From positions 1 to 8,055 of the forward strand of contig DASZYD010000041.1 in the NCBI GenBank assembly GCA_035545555.1: a stretch of DNA of 8,055 nt. The letters run 5' to 3'. This stretch comes from JANWHZ01 sp035545555 (GTDB lineage Bacteria > Patescibacteriota > Saccharimonadia > Saccharimonadales > UBA4665). A model generated the notes under the pieces. It was not told where the DNA came from and did not search any database. It was given only the letters and a program-made list of their open reading frames with translations. Of the stretch, positions 1 to 5,381 are shown piece after piece (positions within the stretch are counted from its first letter, which is position 1; each line of letters opens with the position of its first letter). The position numbers were made by a program, and so were the translations under genes.

Positions 1-75
1 GGCAGCTATGATCGCCACCGAGCCGGCCAACGCGGCGCTTGCAGCCAGCATGCCCTGTTTGGTAATCCGTATCAT
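1..75 (-). CDS. 5' end of an exported protein gene (partial, runs off left edge)
   Basis: Only the first 25 codons lie in the window. They read MIRITKQGMLAASAALAGSV followed by AIIAA. This is a short basic N-terminus (R3, K6) followed by an Ala/Leu/Val/Ile-rich hydrophobic stretch, the layout of a signal peptide or N-terminal membrane anchor, so the product is probably exported. The start is well fixed: ATG at 75-73 is preceded on the minus strand by AAGGAG (88-83) with 7 nt spacing, and by a consensus TATAAT (104-99). The frame stays open to base 1. The gene is divergent from rarA, with about 90 bp between the two starts. Nothing can be said about the mature domain, which lies outside the window. 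Confidence 0.7.
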   Translation of the reverse strand, partial: MIRITKQGMLAASAALAGSVAIIAA

Positions 76-98
76 CTTCGTGCTCCTTGTTTATGCTT

Positions 99-104
99 AT
101 TATA
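99..104 (-). promoter_or_regulatory. -10 box of the left-edge exported protein gene
   Basis: The minus strand reads TATAAT here, a perfect sigma-70-type -10 hexamer. It lies 10 nt upstream of the AAGGAG ribosome binding site of the gene starting at 75. No convincing -35 hexamer is visible at 16-18 bp, so the assignment rests on the -10 match and its position. Confidence 0.55.
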
Positions 105-148
105 GGACGCGCACGGCCAAAAAGTTACACCAGCCCGTACCCGGGCGC

Positions 149-154
149 TATACT
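149..154 (+). promoter_or_regulatory. -10 box of rarA, possibly leaderless
   Basis: TATACT ends 10 nt before the chosen ATG of rarA at 165. Transcription starting about 7 nt downstream would leave only a few untranslated bases. No Shine-Dalgarno is visible before the ATG, which fits a leaderless or nearly leaderless mRNA. A weak -35 (GTTACA, 124-129) sits 19 bp upstream. Confidence 0.45.
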
Positions 155-164
155 TATTAGATAT

Positions 165-1367
165 ATGGAGCGGCGACCACTGGCAGAGCGGATGCGCCCG
201 GAAACGCTGGCAGATGTTGTCGGCCAGCGGCATTTGACCGGTGTGGGCAAGATCATCCACGAGATTATCAGCCGCAAACAGCCGACCAGCCTGATTTTGT
301 GGGGGCCGCCCGGCAGCGGCAAGACCACATTGGCGCGGATCATCGCCCGCGAGACCGGCGCCGAGTTCATGGAACTGAGTGCTGTAACTGCCGGTAAGGC
401 CGACGTCGTCAGAGTGATCGGGCAGGCACAAGCCAACCAGCGGTTGGGGCAGCGTACGATCCTGTTTGTGGACGAGATCCACCGTTTCAATAAAGCCCAG
501 CAGGATGCCTTTTTGCCGTATGTCGAAGACGGCACCATCGTGCTGATCGGTGCCACCACCGAGAACCCAAGTTTTGAAGTGATCAACCCGCTGCTCTCGC
601 GGTCGCGCGTGCTGGTGCTGGAGCCACTTGGCAAGGACGACATCAGCGCCATTCTAGGGCGGGCGGCCAAGGCCGAAAAACTGGGCGCCAAACGGTTACC
701 GGCAGCCAGCATCGACCTGTTAGCCGAGCTCAGCGGCGGCGATGCCCGCGTTGCCCTTGGCAACCTGGAGCTGGCCATCCAGCTCAGCGGCGGCAAAGCC
801 ATCACACCGGATATCGTGACCACGGCCGCGCAGCAGCGCCTGCCCGGGTATGACAAGGCGGGCGAGAGCCACTACAACGTCATCAGCGCGTTCATCAAAT
901 CGCTGCGCGGCAGCCAGGCTACTGCCGCCCTGTACTATCTGGCACGCATGCTGCAGGCCGGCGAAGATCCGAAGTTCATTGCCCGCCGGATGGTCATCTT
1001 TGCCAGCGAGGACATTGGCCTAGCCGCGCCGGCGGCGCTCAATCTGGCCGTCTCGACTTTCTTGGCAGTAGAGCGCATCGGCATGCCGGAGTGTCAGTAC
1101 AACCTGTTTCACTGTGCCACCGTGCTGGCCAAAGCGCCCAAGTCGCGCGTAGTGGCCGATGCCATGACAGCCGCCCAGGGGGCCGCCCGCCGATACCCCG
1201 ACCTGCCCGTGCCGCTCCACCTGCGCAACGCCCCGACTACGCTCATGAAGGACCTGGGATATAACAAAGGCTACCACTGGCAGGCCGACTTTCAGCATGA
1301 AGCCGGCTTTCTGCCCGACGAGCTGCGCCGGATCGACTTCTTCGGCACCGATCCTACATCGCCGTGA
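165..1367 (+). CDS. rarA: Replication-associated recombination protein A (RarA/MgsA AAA+ ATPase)
   Basis: RarA/MgsA is a cytoplasmic AAA+ ATPase of the clamp-loader/RuvB superfamily that acts at stalled replication forks. The 400-residue product shows the family pattern in order: N-terminal PLAERMRPETL, Walker A GPPGSGKTT (47-55), Walker B ILFVDEIHRF (99-108), sensor 1 ATTENPSF (130-137), the arginine-finger region LLSRSRV, and sensor 2 GGDAR (191-195). The C-terminal half carries the typical HYNVISAFIKSLRGS, FIARRMVIFASEDIGLA and PVPLHLRNAPTTLMKDLGY blocks. An in-frame ATG at 87 would add 26 residues, but those lie in the promoter region and do not look like RarA; 165 gives the normal N-terminus. 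The C-terminus stops soon after FLPDELRRIDFF and seems slightly shorter than usual, lacking the final Gly-Glu-rich tail. Identity is confident. Confidence 0.96.
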   Translation: MERRPLAERMRPETLADVVGQRHLTGVGKIIHEIISRKQPTSLILWGPPGSGKTTLARIIARETGAEFMELSAVTAGKADVVRVIGQAQANQRLGQRTILFVDEIHRFNKAQQDAFLPYVEDGTIVLIGATTENPSFEVINPLLSRSRVLVLEPLGKDDISAILGRAAKAEKLGAKRLPAASIDLLAELSGGDARVALGNLELAIQLSGGKAITPDIVTTAAQQRLPGYDKAGESHYNVISAFIKSLRGSQATAALYYLARMLQAGEDPKFIARRMVIFASEDIGLAAPAALNLAVSTFLAVERIGMPECQYNLFHCATVLAKAPKSRVVADAMTAAQGAARRYPDLPVPLHLRNAPTTLMKDLGYNKGYHWQADFQHEAGFLPDELRRIDFFGTDPTSP

Positions 1368-1401
1368 ATCGGATTACCGCACTGCCCGCGCCCTGCGCTT
1401 A

Positions 1402-1410
1402 TGGTATACT
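1402..1410 (+). promoter_or_regulatory. Extended -10 promoter of the CHASE-domain gene
   Basis: TGGTATACT is an extended -10 (TGn followed by TATACT). The apparent ATG at 1401 lies inside this box, so it cannot be the start of a transcript made from it. The downstream AAAAGG (1417-1422) and TTG at 1431 are the better initiation signals. The same extended -10 form recurs at 4277, at 4249 (minus) and at 5367. Confidence 0.6.
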
Positions 1411-1430
1411 GCCAGCAAAAGGCAACCCCC

Positions 1431-2108
1431 TTGGAACGCTTTCGATTACACTGGCAAACCAAGCCGTATACAGATTGGCGTGTTATCGTCAGTGTCTTGT
1501 TCATCGTGCTGCTTGTAGCGGCGCGCAGCTACGTCTGGGCGATCTGCAGCCAAGATAATCAGCAGACTGCCGTTCATCAGTTCAATACAGCTGTGCAGGA
1601 CCACATGAATGACCTTGCCCAGCAGTTTGAGGTGTATGCCGACACGCTGTATTCAGGACGTGCGCTCCTTCTGACCAATGCGGCAATCTCCCGTGAGCAG
1701 TGGACTGATTTCGTCAACGCCCAGAATATCCCGCAGCGCTATCCGGGGGTATATGGTATCAGCTATGCGACTGCTATCAGCAGGGGGCAAGCCGCAGCAC
1801 TGACGGCACAGCTGAATGCCGACCGGCTGCCGACCGAGACAAAACCCGTTACCATCTACCCTGCCACGAGCGATCAGCAGCTCATCGTACTTACGTACGT
1901 TGCTCCGGCATCTGCGCCGCAGGTCGCGATAGGATACGACTTGTTCTCCAGTGCCGAGCGTGCAGCCATGTTGCGCGCGGCCCGCGACAGCGGGCAGCCG
2001 ACCGCAAGCGTGCCGCTGCCGCTCATGAGCGTCCAACCGTTATTGGCACCGAAGTTTGTGACATTAATCTTGTTGTTTGTATCACCCAAGGTGGCCGCAT
2101 TTGTCTGA
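1431..2108 (+). pseudogene. CHASE-domain membrane sensor, 3'-truncated
   Basis: CHASE domains are extracytoplasmic ligand-sensing modules, usually at the N-terminus of histidine kinases or diguanylate cyclases. Here a cytoplasmic N-terminus is followed by one transmembrane helix (about residues 17-37) and an external region with CHASE-like blocks: the RYPGVYGISYA segment, and IGYDLFSS followed by AERAAMLRAARDSGQP. The domain breaks off after about TASVPLPL (near 2025). The remaining residues to the stop at 2108 are translated from the antisense of another gene, and no second helix or kinase follows. I chose the TTG at 1431 because AAAAGG lies 8 nt upstream and the nominal ATG at 1401 falls in the -10 box. 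The coding frame is otherwise intact, so a 225-residue product could still be made, but as an orphan sensor without output. CHASE assignment is fairly sure; pseudogene status is inferred from the truncation. Confidence 0.7.
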
Positions 2109-2317
2109 CAGGTGAACGTACGGCTTAGAGCCGGAAAAGACACTGCCGGCGATGACACCGGTGTCGCATCGTCGCTTTGCATAATACCCGTCGACAGTGT
2201 GCCGGCATTGACCGTCTGGTTCAACGTCGGCGTGCTGCTCGCCAGTGCCACTGCCGGCGCTGCCAACACACTCAGCCCCGCGGCTATCAGTAGCAGCCGC
2301 CGTAAATGTGTACCCAT
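1874..2317 (-). pseudogene. Secreted repeat/surface-type protein, 3'-truncated
   Basis: The product starts MGTHLRRLLLIAAGLSVLAA and continues PAVALASS, a clear Sec signal peptide with likely cleavage after the ALA motif. A Thr/Asn/Ser-rich exported region follows, containing FTCQTNAATLG, KINVTNFG and NNGWTL. This arrangement (a Cys-Gln block, an LG block, then a Trp-Thr-Leu block) resembles secreted surface proteins I recall from Saccharibacteria and other CPR genomes; the function is unknown. The similarity stops at WTL (about 2027). Beyond it, down to the stop at 1874, the frame simply reads the antisense of the CHASE gene. ATG at 2317, preceded by GAGGGGGAG, is preferred over a GTG at 2329. 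Both this gene and the CHASE gene have therefore lost their 3' halves at the same point. Confidence 0.6.
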
Positions 2318-2409
2318 GCTCCCCCTCACTTTTCAGAATTATTTAAGAACTATTCGCATCAAGCTTATGGCAGCTTAGAAGGGCTGTCAAGCGGATTGCC
2401 GGCATTGCT

Positions 2410-2426
2410 GCGCTTTAGAGAAGCGC
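2410..2426 (+). other. Small perfect hairpin in the divergent intergenic region
   Basis: GCGCTT (2410-2415) and AAGCGC (2421-2426) form a 6-bp stem with a 5-nt loop, followed 7 nt later by five T residues (2434-2438). It could be a weak terminator on the plus strand or an operator for the divergent genes at 2317 and 2478. The gap to the T-run makes efficient termination doubtful. Confidence 0.25.
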
Positions 2427-2440
2427 TATCGGGTTTTTCA

Positions 2441-2470
2441 CTGACGCGCCTATTCTCCCCGCCGCATAGT
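2441..2470 (+). promoter_or_regulatory. Candidate promoter of the PEBP-family gene
   Basis: CTGACG (2441-2446; four of six bases match the -35 consensus), an 18-bp spacer and CATAGT (2465-2470; four of six match the -10 consensus) form a plausible promoter. The -10 ends 7 nt before the ATG at 2478 and there is no Shine-Dalgarno, so the transcript would be leaderless. Each hexamer alone is weak. Confidence 0.35.
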
Positions 2471-2477
2471 TACGGGT

Positions 2478-2942
2478 ATGAACGGATCGCTCCAGCTTAC
2501 CAGCCCGGTGTTCGCCGATGGTGATATCATCCCCAAGAAATACACCTGCAAAGGGATTAACGTCAGCCCGCCGCTTGAGGTACACCATGTGCCTGCTGAG
2601 GCGGCCAGCCTGGCACTCATCCTGCATGACCCGGACGCACCAAGCGGCGACTTCCTGCACTGGAGCATTTGGAACCTGGGCACCGACATTGTCTCACTCA
2701 GCGAGGATGAAGTCCCTGATGGCGCCCGTCAGGGCACGAACGACTTTGGCAAGGTCGCCTACGGCGGCCCCTGCCCGCCATCGGGCACCCACCGGTATAT
2801 TTTTGAGCTGTATGCCCTTGATGCCGAGCTGGCGGTGGATGACGGTGCCGACCGCGAGGAACTTATGGAGGCAATCGATACGCACATCGTCGCCCAGGCC
2901 ACGCTTACCGGCACCGTCACTGCGGACGGCGAGGAGACCTAG
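2478..2942 (+). CDS. YbhB/YbcL family Raf kinase inhibitor-like protein (PEBP fold)
   Basis: This 154-residue cytoplasmic protein is a full-length bacterial phosphatidylethanolamine-binding protein homologue. It has both conserved regions that form the anion-binding pocket: LILHDPDAPSGDFLHWSIWN (47-66) and YGGPCPPSGTHRYIFELYAL (95-114). In CR1 the Asp-Pro-Asp and the later His-Trp are the classic pocket residues. The physiological ligand of the bacterial branch is not settled, so no specific reaction is assigned. No signal peptide or membrane segment is present. The start ATG 2478 has no Shine-Dalgarno and is probably translated from a leaderless mRNA. The gene converges on metK, and its TAG stop overlaps the metK stop within a shared CTAG. 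There is no room for a conventional terminator between them. Confidence 0.95.
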   Translation: MNGSLQLTSPVFADGDIIPKKYTCKGINVSPPLEVHHVPAEAASLALILHDPDAPSGDFLHWSIWNLGTDIVSLSEDEVPDGARQGTNDFGKVAYGGPCPPSGTHRYIFELYALDAELAVDDGADREELMEAIDTHIVAQATLTGTVTADGEET

Positions 2943-4072
2943 CGCACCGCCACCTGTTCCCAAGGTAATTCCGGCTTGCCGAAGTGCCCATAGGCCGAGG
3001 TCTGGCTATAAATCGGCCGGCGCAGGTCCAACGTCTCGATGATGCCATGTACGCTCGTATCCAGCAGCTTGTCCTTATACGCATAGAGCGCCTTTTCGCT
3101 GACCGTAGCCGTACCGAACGTCTCGATTGTTTGCATGAGTGGCCGCGGCTGGCCGATAACATACGCCAGCCCCACTTCGCACTTGGTCGCCAGGCCGGCC
3201 GCCACGATATTCTTGGCGATGTAGCGCGCGGCGTACGCACCGCTTCGGTCAACTTTGCTTGGATCCTTGCCGCTGAAGGCACCCCCACCTACGCGCGCAT
3301 AGCCGCCATACGTATCGACAACGATCTTACGGCCGGTCAAGCCTGCGTCGCTTTCCGGGCCAGGGATGTGCCACAGGCCGGTGCCGTTCACCACGATATC
3401 GGGAGCCGCCGGCAGCGCAAACCCGTAGCGCGCCAGCACCGGGGTGAATATATGCTCGATGACATCTGCGCGCACCTGCTCGGCCGGCGTTTGTTCGCTG
3501 TGCGCCACGGCAGCTACCAGCTTGGCAATGGCCACCGGCTTGCCGCGCGAGTAGCGCACGGTCACCTGTGCTTTGCCGTCGGGCCGCAGCCAGGCCAGCA
3601 CGCCCTGCTCACGGCAGTCATCAATGCGCCGCGTCAGCGCGTGCGCCAAGGCAATCGTCAGCGGCATCAACTCGGGCGTATCGTCACAGGCGAAGCCGAA
3701 CATCATGCCCTGGTCACCGGCACCATCGTCCTCGGCAACACCCAGGTCTATCTCGGGCGATTGCTCGTGCACCGCGCTCAAAAAGGTTGACTCCTGCGCG
3801 CTGAATCCCCAGGCCGGGTTGGTGTAGCCCAGCCGCCGTACCGTACCGCGCACAATCTTTTCGTAGTCCAAGGTGCCGCGAACTTTAATTTCGCCAAACA
3901 GACACAGCCGGTCCGCGGCCGCTACCGCCTCGATGCCGGTATGGGCATGCGGGTCGAGCTTGAGCGCAGCGTCCAGCACCGCGTCACTGATCGCATCGCA
4001 CAATTTATCGGGGTGCCCCGCGCAGACCGATTCGCTCGTAAACAGGCTCGCCCCATGCAGCGCGTTTGCCAT
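2939..4072 (-). CDS. metK: S-adenosylmethionine synthetase (methionine adenosyltransferase)
   Basis: MetK makes S-adenosylmethionine from methionine and ATP in the cytoplasm, releasing phosphate and pyrophosphate. The 377-residue product has the N-terminal FTSESVCAGHPDK (11-23) with the His-Pro-Asp ATP/methionine-site residues, signature 1 GAGDQGMMFGFA (117-128), GRKIVVDTYGG (248-258), and the glycine-rich phosphate-binding signature 2 GGGAFSGKDPSKVDRS (262-277). Length is normal for the family. The stretch VCAGHPDK has Cys-Ala where many homologues have Ser-Glu. Two ATGs are possible (4078 and 4072). I chose 4072 because AAAGG ends 8 nt before it but only 2 nt before 4078. The Shine-Dalgarno lies in a hairpin controlled by an upstream SAM-I-like riboswitch, so feedback repression by its own product is expected. 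Confidence 0.97.
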   Translation of the reverse strand: MANALHGASLFTSESVCAGHPDKLCDAISDAVLDAALKLDPHAHTGIEAVAAADRLCLFGEIKVRGTLDYEKIVRGTVRRLGYTNPAWGFSAQESTFLSAVHEQSPEIDLGVAEDDGAGDQGMMFGFACDDTPELMPLTIALAHALTRRIDDCREQGVLAWLRPDGKAQVTVRYSRGKPVAIAKLVAAVAHSEQTPAEQVRADVIEHIFTPVLARYGFALPAAPDIVVNGTGLWHIPGPESDAGLTGRKIVVDTYGGYARVGGGAFSGKDPSKVDRSGAYAARYIAKNIVAAGLATKCEVGLAYVIGQPRPLMQTIETFGTATVSEKALYAYKDKLLDTSVHGIIETLDLRRPIYSQTSAYGHFGKPELPWEQVAVR

Positions 4073-4078
4073 AAACAT

Positions 4079-4202
4079 ATCCTTTCTGCTACGCGCCGGA
4101 AAGGATACTCCCGAGAGAAATATCTTTCCCGCACCAGCGGGCTAGATGGAGCACCTTATCCTCTCGGACAGGTTGCTGACGGATCGACGAGCTAGTTCTC
4201 TC
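4079..4202 (-). ncRNA. SAM-I-like (S-box family) riboswitch with Shine-Dalgarno-sequestering platform
   Basis: Reading the minus strand, P1 is GAGAGAA (4202-4196) paired with UUCUCUC (4119-4113), 7 bp. A short P2 closes with GCU/AGC (4192-4190 with 4177-4175). Then comes AGCAACC (4177-4171). P3 is CCUGUCC, a GAGA tetraloop and GGAUAAGG (4172-4154), leading into AAGGUGCU (4157-4150). P4 is CCCGC, UGGU, GCGGG (4141-4128), and the 3' junction is GAAAGAUA (4128-4121). The AGCAACC, AAGGUGC and GAAAGAUA blocks in this order are the SAM-I core. Downstream, AUCCUUUC (4106-4099) pairs perfectly with GAAAGGAU (4086-4079), covering the metK ribosome binding site. The same AUCCUUUC can instead pair with GGAAAGAUA (4129-4121), which would break P1. 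P2 is far shorter than in classical SAM-I and I see no kink-turn, so this may be a variant or a SAM-I/IV relative. Confidence 0.75.
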
Positions 4203-4240
4203 CCCGTACTCTGTATATTTTTAGGTTGTTAAGTGTCTGT

Positions 4241-4249
4241 ATCATACCA
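4241..4249 (-). promoter_or_regulatory. Extended -10 promoter of metK
   Basis: The minus strand reads TGGTATGAT: a TGn extension followed by TATGAT, five of six bases matching TATAAT. A TTGCGA (4268-4263) at 16 bp is a fair -35. Initiation near 4234 would give a leader of about 160 nt, which fully contains the riboswitch at 4202-4079. A second, weaker candidate (TATACA, 4218-4213) lies closer to the aptamer. Confidence 0.6.
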
Positions 4250-4276
4250 CACAGCCCGCTCGTCGCAACCCGCTAA

Positions 4277-4285
4277 TGGTATGAT
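4277..4285 (+). promoter_or_regulatory. Extended -10 promoter of the membrane HEWAH protein gene
   Basis: TGGTATGAT on the plus strand is identical to the metK extended -10 on the other strand, and the two form a 9-bp inverted repeat (4241-4249 and 4277-4285) 27 bp apart. The hexamer ends 7 nt before ATG 4293, so transcription should begin at or next to the start codon. Confidence 0.6.
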
Positions 4286-4292
4286 TACCAAC

Positions 4293-5033
4293 ATGAGCCT
4301 TGGCGATATCAACGCCCGCGTGGAGACATACGTCCGCGGCAAATCGTGGTATTGGTATGCGCCGCTCTGGCTGCTCGGCCTGTACGCCTGCTGGCAGTTG
4401 TTCCGGTTCAACATGGTCGCCGGCCGCACGCCGCTGATCGTGTTGATACCCTACTCATTCGATTTTTTCCTGCACGAGTGGGCACATATCTTCACCGCCT
4501 TTCTGCCTGCCGTGTTGACGGCTGCTGCGGGCTCCCTGTCGGAGCTGCTGCTTGGCGCCGGCTTAGTCATTGCCGCGATCTGGCAGCGCAGCTATTTTGC
4601 ACTCCTGTTTTGTCTGCTCTGGTTCGATCTGGCCTGCCAAAGTGCCGGCCAGTACATGGCCGATGCCGTGCCGCAACGCCTGCCGCTCGTTTCGCTGGCC
4701 GGCGCGTTGTCCGGCCAAGAGCCAAAACATGACTGGCACTTTGTGTTTGGACAGCTGCACCTGCTGGGCGCCAGCGCGTTCATCAGTGGCAGCCTGCGCG
4801 TCATCGGTGGCGCCGCCGGCATTCTCGGCCTCGCTTTCGCCGCGTGGCTGCTATACAAAATGGCCCGGGCGCCAGCTTGGGCCGCCAGCGGCAACGAGGC
4901 AATCCTGGTAGCCTCATACCGGCCCACTGCGTCGCCGAAGCCCGCACTCCCAGAAGATAACGGCTTTACCTCCTACCCCATCGGCGACTCGGCGCCCGTG
5001 CCGACACCGTCAAAACACACCCGCCACATCTAG
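4293..5033 (+). CDS. Multi-pass membrane protein with HEWAH motif, putative M50-like metalloprotease
   Basis: The 246-residue product has about four to six hydrophobic segments: around 22-38, 47-60, 70-95, 100-116, 152-166 and 169-190. A Pro/Ser-rich, probably cytosolic tail follows from about 192. The segment SFDFFLHEWAHIF puts an HExxH zinc-ligand motif (HEWAH, 61-65) next to a hydrophobic segment, as in intramembrane metalloproteases. GSLSELLLG (80-88), the QYMADA stretch (120-125) with Asp124, and HDWHFVFGQLHLL (146-158) match the layout of a family of uncharacterised bacterial M50-like membrane proteins that I recall. Which residue is the third zinc ligand is not clear. Upstream in-frame ATGs at 4233 and 4281 overlap or precede the promoter, so 4293, just after the extended -10, is chosen and the message is probably leaderless. 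Membrane nature is certain; protease activity is inferred. Confidence 0.75.
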   Translation: MSLGDINARVETYVRGKSWYWYAPLWLLGLYACWQLFRFNMVAGRTPLIVLIPYSFDFFLHEWAHIFTAFLPAVLTAAAGSLSELLLGAGLVIAAIWQRSYFALLFCLLWFDLACQSAGQYMADAVPQRLPLVSLAGALSGQEPKHDWHFVFGQLHLLGASAFISGSLRVIGGAAGILGLAFAAWLLYKMARAPAWAASGNEAILVASYRPTASPKPALPEDNGFTSYPIGDSAPVPTPSKHTRHI

Positions 5034-5053
5034 CCAAATCACCATATCTTTTG

Positions 5054-5059
5054 TATAAT
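5054..5059 (+). promoter_or_regulatory. -10 box of the tRNA-Gln gene
   Basis: A perfect TATAAT lies 18 nt before the first tRNA base, a usual distance for a transcript with a short 5' leader. It sits just 3' of the membrane protein stop codon, so the tRNA has its own promoter. The -35 region is weak. Confidence 0.6.
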
Positions 5060-5077
5060 CACCTCGTCACAATCCGT

Positions 5078-5151
5078 TGGGGATTGGCCAAGTGGTAAGG
5101 CAACGGGTTCTGGTCCCGTGATCGGGGGTTCGAATCCCTCATCCCCAGCCA
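5078..5151 (+). tRNA. tRNA-Gln (anticodon CTG), CCA encoded
   Basis: A full cloverleaf can be drawn. The acceptor stem pairs TGGGGAT (5078-5084) with ATCCCCA (5141-5147). The D-arm is GCC/GGC with an AAGTGGTAA loop. The anticodon stem ACGGG/CCCGT (5103-5107 and 5115-5119) holds the loop TTCTGGT, giving anticodon CTG (5110-5112), which reads the glutamine codon CAG. The variable loop is GATC, and the T-arm GGGGG/CCCTC holds TTCGAAT. G5148 is the discriminator and CCA (5149-5151) is genome-encoded. A U1-A72 closing pair is typical of bacterial tRNA-Gln. The gene marks the border between the G+C-rich left part and the more A+T-rich accessory region. Confidence 0.96.
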
Positions 5152-5165
5152 AGGAACTTGAACTG

Positions 5166-5195
5166 AAAAGCACCTCTTCAAAAAGGTGCTTTTTT
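5166..5195 (+). terminator. Rho-independent terminator of tRNA-Gln
   Basis: AGCACCT (5169-5175) and AGGTGCT (5184-5190) form a 7-bp stem with an 8-nt loop, flanked by an A-run upstream and six T residues at 5190-5195. With the A/T flanks the helix extends to 10 bp. It lies 15 nt after the encoded CCA. Confidence 0.9.
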
Positions 5196-5366
5196 CGGTT
5201 TGGTTTTAAGCTCAGGGATGAGGGACGACCAAACTTTTAACGAAGCAGAGGTGCTACGCCCTGACCTTGACTACATTCGCAATCTTGAGCTCATTACATG
5301 TAAGCATAAGCGCTAGCGATAAAAGGTACTTTTTAGCACCTCGACTCGCGATAATAGTATATTTTA
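5196..5366 (+). other. Intergenic region after tRNA-Gln with scattered inverted repeats
   Basis: No convincing gene is visible. GGGATGAGGGA (5215-5225) is an exact inverted copy of 11 bases of the tRNA T-arm/acceptor region (5135-5145). GAGGTGCTA (5248-5256) is inverted at 5334-5342 as TAGCACCTC, and both echo the terminator stem. A 32-codon reading frame (ATG 5218 to TAG 5316) is preceded by CAGGG; it resembles nothing I know and could be chance or a gene remnant. The base composition is clearly more A+T-rich than upstream of the tRNA. Confidence 0.4.
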
Positions 5367-5375
5367 TGCTATACT
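5367..5375 (+). promoter_or_regulatory. Extended -10 promoter of the AAA/DUF4143 gene
   Basis: TGCTATACT is a TGn-extended -10 (TATACT). It ends 6 nt before ATG 5382, with no room for a Shine-Dalgarno, so a leaderless transcript is predicted. Confidence 0.6.
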
Positions 5376-5381
5376 CTGCTT

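Noticed and set aside
87..164. N-terminal extension of RarA from ATG 87
   Set aside because: These 26 codons lie across the promoter region and do not resemble RarA N-termini; the family start PLAERMRP fits ATG 165.
125..856. Long minus-strand ORF opposite rarA
   Set aside because: It is antisense to strongly conserved RarA motifs, is Ser/Arg/Pro-rich without recognisable domains, and is a typical shadow of G+C-rich coding sequence.
2984..3790. 268-codon plus-strand ORF opposite metK
   Set aside because: It is antisense to the MetK signatures with no domain pattern; the metK reading explains the conservation.
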